In this document: piece after piece, positions 56,296-64,000 of the stretch
Numbering within the stretch: position 1 is the stretch's first letter
Layout: every line of letters begins with the position of its first letter
Assembly: GCA_030762175.1 (NCBI GenBank)
Contig: CM060830.1
Location: forward strand, 47,250,501-47,314,500
Reading direction: 5' to 3'
Source of the DNA: Metallyticus violacea
Taxonomy: Eukaryota; Arthropoda; Insecta; Mantodea; Metallyticidae
Length of the DNA stretch: 64,000 bases
Notes under the pieces: generated by a model
What the model was told of the DNA's origin: nothing
The model's database searches: none
The model's input: the letters and a program-made list of their open reading frames with translations, nothing else
Program-made: the position numbers and the translations under genes

Positions 56296-59012
56296 TTCAA
56301 TGTAAACATGTATAATGACAGTTTTCTTTGTAAATATTCTTGATTTATCACAAGTTATTGAGACAGGACTAAACTCAACAGACTGTACGACAGTGATTAT
56401 ACAAGTTGGAACATATTTTGATAGCTTAATGTTCATTGTTGCTAGGTGATTTAGTTACATTTTTATAGACATTATAGTTGGCGGACCTCAAAGGAAAACT
56501 CCCGAAAGCGAGTCACAAGCATTTGCTCGATTTGTTGGTGTCGGATCAATGTAATCCAGTTCAAGGCTCATCAGTTTCTTTTGTATCGTATGTGTGAGCA
56601 TGCTTAAAATAAACAAAGTAAAATATCTCCGCAAACCAGAGTCTACGACGTTCCCTTATTTATCAGGCCACACAGTCAGGCAATTGCCTCTGAACCAAGC
56701 TACATAAATCAGCTAACAATTTAGTATCGCACTATCATATGATCAGTGCCAATTCACAGCATTAAATCCTGAAAACGCTGATGATCAACTAATAAAAACA
56801 GAGATTTTCTCGCCTACAAAACAGGGTTGGAACATATTAAGGTCATTTTTAACCCGTTTTGTTTTCGCACTAACAAACAACCAATTTTAACTTCTTTATC
56901 GCCATGTAACGTCGTAGTTTTCTTCGTCAACCATAGATACCCATATCATATTGCTTTTCTACTGCTCTACAATTTCTGAAATTATAACGCTGTAATTTAT
57001 TAACACCCGGTATAACGTTTGCATTGCTTTCTCATAGACATATCCTAGTATAAGACTAAATAATTTTAAGATCATTCAGCATTAGCAAATTATACGATAG
57101 TAAACTTTAAATATAAAAATAAAAATAGCGGAATTTTAGCTGCCGAAAAATGCTCAGTTTTCTAACTTTAAATTATTTAAAATTGGAATAACGGTACTTT
57201 TAACTTTTCTGCAAGGAAGTTATCTATTTATTTAAAACAGGAAGTATGTATATATGTATATTTTATGTGTTCTCCGTTGAATAAAATTTTGTACAAAAAC
57301 TGTTTCTAACCAGGCAAAAATATGGAATATCTAAACGAACAGTCCCTACCTTGACACCTGAACCATTAAAGTTTCAGAAGGGTAAATAATCTCAGGTTTT
57401 TAAATCTAAATGAGTTTGATAATATCTGATTATATCTGGAGTTTGTTTCTGGGCGAAATTCAGGAATACTCACAGTATATTTTGAAAAGTATTTCATTAA
57501 GCAGGTAGAAGGAGAAACTTTGGAAATTACAAGACTAATTTGAAAAGTTTTTCGAAATGAAGTACGAAATAATGAATTAACTTTTGGAACGTCTTGTTTT
57601 TCAATAAGTTCTCCCTTAAAAGTAATGCAATCTGTCCAACAAAGTTCCAAAGTATTTATATCATCACATAAGACAGGTTTCCTCAAGCCTACTTCTCAAT
57701 TTCTATTATGTAAAACATCCCATTCTTACATGTAAAACATCCCTTAATAATTTTTCACTTTTGGAAAAGAGCGAAGGTTTCTTAAGCCAAAATGAGCGAA
57801 TGATGCAAATGAGCTACCAAATCATAAATGCATAACTGACAAACTCTTCCTTTTAGTGTGTTTGTAGTTCGTGTAAAGGCTTAGTATTGTTGTACCTTTA
57901 CCGTAATGGTAACACACATAATATTGAATAGTTTTCTAGGGTTCATGTACAAAAACACTTTGAACATAGGACAAGTGAAGTTATATTTTACATAGTTATT
58001 AAAACTTGTTTAAAATTGTATACATTGCCTAGTACCGTGCGATCAATGATGCTTTCCTCCATGGCGCGGGGTTTTTCCTACGAGCGTTTGCCGTGCCGTG
58101 GAGGGAGAACCAAACCTGCTTGCTTGTTGATTTTGCCGACTATCGCAATTGTAGCGTTGCTGTTCCCGGGTGTGTGTTGTATTCGTTTCTTAATTCCAAA
58201 GTATACATTAAGAAATTATGTCTCGTGTATTACAAGGGTATAACGAGTATTTATGTACGATTCATAAGTGAATGCTGAAAGGATAATAGTACCAAATTTT
58301 TAAGCATACAGTTGATTCTGTTATTTATGCCAAAATCGTATTAACCCCTTTTTTCAGAGAATTAACTGCCAGGGTGTGCAATCATGAATTTATCCATTAG
58401 AACTCTGCCACTGCTTACACTGCGAATAATTCCATGAGAGAAATTCACAACGTGTTTTCAGAAGTCAAGAGTCATTAGTAGGGATTTGTGGTTCCCTCGG
58501 CCCCACCAATTTAATAGCCTGCTAATATTATCTATGGAGTAAATTAAAAATGTCATATACAATACTAAGCCTCACACCATACAAGAACTCAAAGATAATA
58601 TTCGTTAGGAAATTGTCCGGATTGCTCAAAATGAACTACAGCCAGTGATGAATAATTTCCTAATGAGATGCCAAAAATGTGTGGAGAAAGAAACCAGGCA
58701 GTTTCAACACCCGATTTCATAATTTGATAGGTAATGAGCCTCTTGAATTTATTTATATATTGTATTTTTACCCTCCCGTTAATCACAAAGACCCGGCTGG
58801 CCGGCTAAACGGCTAACGAACGACGCGTTCGCCCTAGGCAAAACACTCCTGGGGAAACAAAATGATTGCACTGTATAATTACATATGTATGTTATAGAGA
58901 AAATGTTTTGGTCCATTAAACATTTGTCACGTTTTAATGATAGAAATTCACTATAAATTGCTCATTTATAGGAAAAGTCTAATTATATTGCCAGGTGTCA
59001 GGGCCAATGATT

Positions 59013-59014
<2 letters not shown>
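56296..59014. other. AT-rich intergenic sequence, nothing identified
   Basis: 2.7 kb without a supported gene or repeat. The ORF at 58016-58243 is open, but no family is recognised. Confidence 0.45.

Positions 59015-59044
<30 letters not shown>
59015..59044. repeat. Poly-A tract, 30 bp
   Basis: Uninterrupted A on the plus strand. No retroelement body was recognised upstream of it. Confidence 0.95.
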
Positions 59045-59046
<2 letters not shown>

Positions 59047-59604
59047 GAAATCTTCTACGATAAATATCACATTTAAGTAGGCATGATTTGCGAAGCTCTG
59101 AAATTACTCAAGTAAGATGAACAATTTTAATACATTACAGAAAACGTTAAAGCCAACAGCTGTTTCCTGGCCGCCACACATAAAGAGCGTTGTGTTACAT
59201 AGTTAGCAATATATTGGTAACATTTTGAAAATATAATAGTGCCGATTTAAAGATATAGGAAACACAGGCCAACCTTTCTCTATAGTGGAAAAGGCTCGTT
59301 TAAATAAAGTCAATAAAGCAGATGAACAGGAAAACCGTAGGCAGAGAATCAGAGACAGAGGTAGTTCGGATAGAACTATAGGTGCCCTACGCAGTTAGGA
59401 TCTTTGCCAATGAGTAACGGAAACAGTAGTTTTGTTGCTGGTAGCAGTAAAACCTAGTGACATTTCTAACAGTTTGGTTACATTTTATTAAAATATTCAG
59501 CCCTTTACTCTACCCTGATTACACTCCCGAACGTCTGGGCCACACAATCCTATGACAACATCAATTAAAATTGGAATGTCAATATATATATATATATATA
59601 TATA

Positions 59605-59893
59605 GATTGATTTATTTATGGACGCTCTTTAACATCTCAGGTCATCAGCGTCCCATTCAACTCAGGGTGTGAAACGGCCGACAAATTTTGCTCAGAGTCC
59701 TCTTTTTTTAGGCTTGGGGTTCTTTTTCGTGCCGTAAATGTACGACACGGGACCCACGGCTTAACTTTCCTTCCGAAGGAAGCCATACTTATGATTTTTA
59801 CGCCCGAAAAAATCCATCGATCCTGGCCGGGTTCGAACCCGCGTTTTGGGTGTAGGAGGAAAGTATGGTAACTACTACACCACCAGGACCGAC
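59605..59893 (-). mobile_element. SINE-B copy, best preserved
   Basis: The minus strand begins GTCGGTCCTGGTGGTGTAG (A box) and GGGTTCGAACCCGGCC (B box). It then has GATTTTTTCGGGCGTAAAAA, the GGAAGGAAAG block and GAAGAGGACTCTGAGCAAAA. It ends in the stem-loop GGACGCT (59620-59626) / AGCGTCC (59647-59653) and TAAATAAATCAATC. An (AT)n tract follows the tail at 59582-59604. This copy gives the clearest tail comparison with the LINE. Confidence 0.95.
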
Positions 59894-60021
59894 ATGAAAT
59901 ATATTTTGAAAAACATAGTTAATATATTGTCAAAGAAAAAAATCATTGTTCAGTTATAAATTTTTCAAAGCTTTGTTACAAAGTTATTCTATAAGAATAG
60001 TCTCGTATTTTTTTCAACATC

Positions 60022-60046
60022 GAATAATAATAACAATAATAATAAC

Positions 60047-60093
<47 letters not shown>
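60022..60093. repeat. AAT microsatellite, about 70 bp
   Basis: AAT units with AAC interruptions. The longest microsatellite of the window. Confidence 0.95.
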
Positions 60094-60095
<2 letters not shown>

Positions 60096-60969
60096 GTGAA
60101 TATCAAATTCTTACGCGTTCATAATGGGATCCCTTTTGATAAATTGGAAATGGATACATGAAGATTTTTGTTTTGTGTAGAATTATTATATATTTTAATA
60201 TATTTAAAATATTCTTGATTTTAACATAACATTCATAATAAAAGATGCACATTCGCAAGAAAAAAATTAACTATCCATTTTTTAAAATAACTATTACATT
60301 GAATTCTATGATTAGCATTACAAATATACCGCACGCCCACTACACCACAATCAAACTCAGACACCTGCTGGTGTTGCTGTCGCATATTGGGAGAGTCATC
60401 TGAGAAAATGTGCAGTCTGTTTAATGCGTCTTTTATGGGCGTTGCAATTTTAACGACCAGCAGTGTATTAATGCACACGTGTTCCTGGGAAAAATGGCAG
60501 TTTAAGGCTGCCAGTTGAAAGTAATTTCAAGAACTTTACAAATCTCTCTCTTTTTACTGGTTCATCTAAAATGTTATTACTTTTAAGAAGAGACTATAAC
60601 AAACTATGCTTAATACATTTTTAAAAAAATAGTTAAAAATTACATTTTTCCAAACTATGCAGCAACAGCCGGTGCTAAAGTAATCAACTACGGTGTCTAA
60701 TTACTTTGTTTTAAATATTTCCATTTTTAACATTGCATTTCTCACTATGATCAATATACGTTCTCTTGCAATGCTTTTATGTTCCTATTGAACCTTTAGG
60801 AACACATTTTAACATAATATTTCTATTTATTACTTTTCAGGACATTTTTTACTTTTTGATGAGTTTATGGCAGATGTAAGTACAACGTTTCAAAAATTCA
60901 ATAACAATTTTGTAGATTCTTTTCTTCATATTTGTCATGGGCACTAACCGCTTTTGGTATTTATTTGCA

Positions 60970-61195
60970 GAGCAAAATAGGACAGAACAGAAGCGAGTAA
61001 AGCAGAGGAAAGTAAAGGTGACCAAAGAAGAGAAGAGAAGACAAAAGAGGAAAAAGAAAAACAGAAAAAATAGAAAGGAATAATATCTAAGAAAAGAGTA
61101 TAAATAAAAGGAGAGAGAGGAAATAAAAATAAACAAGAGAGAAATAGAAAAGAAATGATGAGAAAAAAGAAGGAAAAGGAGGAAGGAATAGTGCA
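60970..61195 (+). repeat. Purine-rich (A/G) tract
   Basis: About 225 bp in which the plus strand is almost only A and G, similar in texture to 22540-22830. It produces a Phe/Leu/Ser-rich open frame on the other strand that is an artefact. Confidence 0.75.
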
Positions 61196-61434
61196 CCGCC
61201 TCTCGTTCTTTTTCTCCTCATTCACTTTCTTTTCTCTTCTTCCATCACCTTACTCATATCAGGTAACTAACGTAAGAGGTGATTGCACAAACATCACAGG
61301 AAACTTTATTTTACAATTTTTGTAATTATGTGTTAGTATTTTAAAACTATAAAAGCGTGCTATTTCTATTAAATGGTTGAACTGTACTTTTTATGAGTAT
61401 TGTGTAGTATTATCAAAGTACGAGAGGTGTACGG

Positions 61435-62734
61435 CACTGATATTAGTATACCCTGCAGATACTAGATGATTGTAAGCAAAGTATGTAGCTAAAGAATAGT
61501 GTTCGTTGGTTGTCGAGTAGAGAAAGACGTGGACTATCATGAAAAAAAATGGACTGAATGGTTTTTATTAGAGTCAAAACTACACAAATTCATACATTTT
61601 AAATGCGATATGTGGTCAAGAAACTCCTGAATAGACCGTTAAGTCTGTGTCTATGGGTTTGTCAGCAGCAGGAAAGCTGCACACAAGAATGTGAGTACTG
61701 GTCGTCAGTCGGTATTCCAGAAACTTTGAGGTTATGTCTGAATTGATCATGGCTGAGAGGCGCATAACCTGAGAGGAACTGGAATGTCAGAGAGGCCTCG
61801 GCCGCGCGACTCTGCTCACCATTATTCAGGACGATTTGAATACAAAATTTTGGGTTTGTGCACATTGGGTTCCATAGGACTCGACATGGACACAGAAGGA
61901 CAAAAGAGCGTCTGACGTAGGCTACTGCAAATGCATAATGAAGTTCCGGGTTAATTGGAGAAATTGGTGACGAGTCATTGTGTGGAAACATCCAGGGAGA
62001 ATTTCATACTGCTCCATCAGCGGGCAAGCAAATGATCGCCGTCTTTTGGGACACTTCAGACATGGTGCTAATAGACTGACTTAGACAAAGGATTCAGTAA
62101 AGACAAAAGGAGAAGTGATTGACAGGAGTGTTCCTCCAACATGAAATTGCGCGGCCCCCACCAGAAACACTACGCCCGCAAAGTTGGCATCGCTGAGATC
62201 GAGGGTTCGATCCTGGCCTGAATCGATGACTTTTTTCGGGCGTAAAAATCCTAAGTATGGTTTCCTTCAGAAGAGAAGTAAAGCTTTGGTCTCATGTCGT
62301 ACATTTACGGTATGTAAAAGAACCTCAAGTTTGAAAGAAGAGGCCTCTGAGCAAAATTGATCGGCCTTTTCGCGCTCTGATTTGAACGGGACGCTGATGA
62401 CCTGAAATTATTTCAAAACGCCCTGAAACGCACCCATAGGTTGCGGGGTATTTCTAAAACATTCCTGCACATTCCTCCTACATTGCATCTGAATTGTACT
62501 TGCCTGAAAAAAACAACATGAAAGACTGGCTGCGTGAAACCTTGTTTGGGAGCACTGCTGCACTATACGTGACCAGCGGCCCGAATTTCCTCGTTTTTAT
62601 CAAATTTTTACCTTACAGCCTTCCATATTTTTCACATCTTTCTCTACTTGGCAACAAATGAACACTGTCCTTTCGCTACATACTCTGCTTAAAACCATCA
62701 TCTCTAGTATCTGCATGGAGTACTAATATCAGTT
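61435..62734 (+). mobile_element. DNA transposon with about 100-bp inverted ends, holding a SINE-B
   Basis: 61435-61540 matches the reverse complement of 62625-62734: ACTGATATTAGTA at each end, then TGCAGATACTAG, GTATGTAGC and GTAGAGAAAGA. The middle matches the transposon relic at 16130-17110, including GTGTTCCTCCAACATGA at about 62131, the segment before the second catalytic Asp. A SINE-B interrupts it at about 62166-62424. No open transposase frame remains. Confidence 0.7.
62166..62424 (+). mobile_element. SINE-B copy inside a DNA transposon
   Basis: Plus strand. A decayed head with B box GAGGGTTCGATCC, then GACTTTTTTCGGGCGTAAAA, AAGAGGCCTCTGAGCAAAAT and a tail starting GGGACGCTGATGACCTGA. 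The second stem arm is altered (ACGCCCT). It is the only SINE-B here on the plus strand. Confidence 0.88.
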
Positions 62735-62906
62735 CATTGCAATGAGAATGGACTCCATAACTAAGGACTAGGAAGATGGCAATGAAGTTGGTGAGGAGTA
62801 AATTGAGGTGTTCCATGTGCAATGAAGCATGTTGTATAATACGGAAAAGACGTAATTTATACAGCTCTCTATATTTAGTAAATAGAAACTAAAAACCATA
62901 AAAATA

Positions 62907-63778
62907 CGAAGTGCATTCAAGTTATATAACACCTCCAATATTTTTTCTCACTAATTAATCCCACGAAAACTATGAAACTTGTGTCACTTCTTAACGTAAT
63001 CTCCCTGCAGCCGTACACATTTTTCACAACGCCGACGCCAGGATTCCATGGCCGTTGCAAACGCTTCTGTAGGAGTCTGTTTTGACCACTGGAAAATCGC
63101 TGATGCAATAGCGGTACTGGCGCTTCGTTTCAGGATTGAAAAACGGCATCCATGTCTCATACATTGTCACAATCGATGAAAAGAACGTCCTATTCATACA
63201 GTCAGCAACACGCCAAACGCGCAGCCTTGTGGTCATCATTCATGACATCCACCTGGAGGCCAATTTTCGCATTTTCAGTTCTCTTCATGCAGGATTGTAT
63301 GCACAGATCTCACGGAAATGCAACCTTTGGAGGCGATGAGTTCTACACTCATTTGGCGATCCTCCAAAACAACTTTCTCCACTCGCTCTGTCATGTCGTC
63401 AGACCGGCTTGTGCAAGGCCGAGATTGCCTTCGTTTGTTGTCACACGACGATATGCCTTCCTTGAACTGTCGCACCCATGAACGCACATTAGACACATCC
63501 ATAACATAACATGTCTTACTCAACTGGCGATGAATTTCAATCGGTATCAAACCACGCACATGAAGAAAACGAATGATTACACGCTGTTCTTGTAATGAAA
63601 AAATCAGCATTTTGGAAGTACCAAAAACAGCCCTTTTTCTCGCCGCTGCCGCTAGAGCTCTGTGTGCCATACAGTGCTGCCATTTGTCACGCATTGACAA
63701 CGATACCCGCGTATTTTAAAATAAACCGCATGTTTCGGTTTCCAGTCTTGGGAAATGTTAAATCTTGAATGCACCTCG
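62907..63778 (-). mobile_element. Mariner element, internally deleted, with TIRs and TA duplication
   Basis: The ends read inward are CGAAGTGCATTCAAG on the left and CGAGGTGCATTCAAG on the right, with TA on each side (62905-62906, 63779-63780). The length of 872 bp is about 400 bp less than usual. The minus strand encodes a long N-terminal transposase part (63615 to about 63275), then VTMYETWMPFFNPETKRQ (first Asp region). It then jumps to the last about 60 residues (IFPVVKT..CNGHGIL). The segment with the second and third catalytic Asp is deleted. Confidence 0.88.
63275..63610 (-). pseudogene. Mariner transposase N-terminal domain, largely open
   Basis: Reading from the Met near 63610 (MLIFSLQEQRVIIRFLHVRG), about 110 residues are open. 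They include EIHRQLSKTC, VRSWVRQFKEG and a second HTH with LEDRQMSVELIASKGCISV and HTILHEEN. These two helix-turn-helix units bind the TIRs. The catalytic domain is not continuous with it. A DNA-binding-only product is conceivable but unproven. Confidence 0.82.
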
Positions 63779-63780
63779 TA

Positions 63781-64000
63781 TGATTTACTATGTAACAGAG
63801 GCTATAAAAAGTGCTAAACTTCTATTAAACATTAATTGGATAATTGCACACGAGTGCCTTTAAGCCATATGTATTGTCTCATTAATACCTTATTCACCAA
63901 TCAGAATGGAACGTAGTAGATAGTTTTAAAGCATGGTGTCCAAAAATTAATAATTGACAGTTCTTTTCTCCTACGTTCAAATTTTATTTTATTTTATTCC
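63781..64000. other. Intergenic end of window, nothing identified
   Basis: No supported feature up to the end. Confidence 0.4.

Noticed and set aside
58016..58278. Open frame with Cys pairs that recalled a THAP-type zinc finger start
   Set aside because: Spacing of Cys and lack of the downstream AVPTIF-like block and Cys-x-His do not fit; too short.
60849..61225. Minus-strand Phe/Leu-rich open frames that look like membrane proteins
   Set aside because: They are the complement of a purine-only tract; composition alone produces the hydrophobic residues.

Overview
The window is eukaryotic, AT-rich, repeat-dense intergenic DNA. I found no host exon that I can support, no rRNA gene and no functional tRNA gene. 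Three short tRNA-headed SINE families, many decayed Tc1/mariner-type transposases and a full LINE with an RNase H domain point to an arthropod with a large genome. A chelicerate is plausible, but this is inference and the species cannot be named from the sequence.

The only intact genes belong to one non-LTR retrotransposon on the minus strand at 47698-53654. It carries ORF1, a gag-like protein with three CCHC-type zinc knuckles, and ORF2, an endonuclease, reverse transcriptase, RNase H and terminal zinc motif in one chain. It is about 5.96 kb long, is flanked by a perfect 12-bp target-site duplication, and has both ORFs open, so it is young.

Around it lie: SINE-A, with a Leu/Ser-tRNA-like head and an A-rich tail, seven copies and one fragment; SINE-B, also tRNA-headed, six copies, whose 3' hairpin matches the LINE 3' hairpin; and one SINE-C. 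A 64-bp insertion at 11855 is nothing but the LINE tail, flanked by an 11-bp duplication. Together these suggest that the LINE machinery recognises the tail hairpin and mobilises SINE-B.

Layout: 0.6-9.4 kb holds LINE 3' fragments of a second family, two internally deleted DDE transposons and two SINE-A copies. 10.8-12.3 kb holds LINE-tail fragments, a mariner fragment and SINE-B. 16-20.4 kb holds a SINE-interrupted transposon and other transposase wreckage. 21-29 kb holds SINE-A, a small MITE-like element and mariner remnants. 29.1-31.9 kb is a decayed repeat array split by a 1,280-bp TIR element. 34-44 kb is rich in SINEs, with a 143-bp tandem repeat. 44.8-45.6 kb is an AT-rich tandem array ending in a palindrome. 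47.7-53.7 kb is the intact LINE. 54-64 kb holds transposase remnants, SINEs, microsatellites and two TIR elements.

The most interesting theme is the SINE-B/LINE pairing through a shared 3' stem-loop whose stem differs by a compensatory base change. The LINE's strongly structured 5' end and its run of tiny upstream ORFs are also notable.
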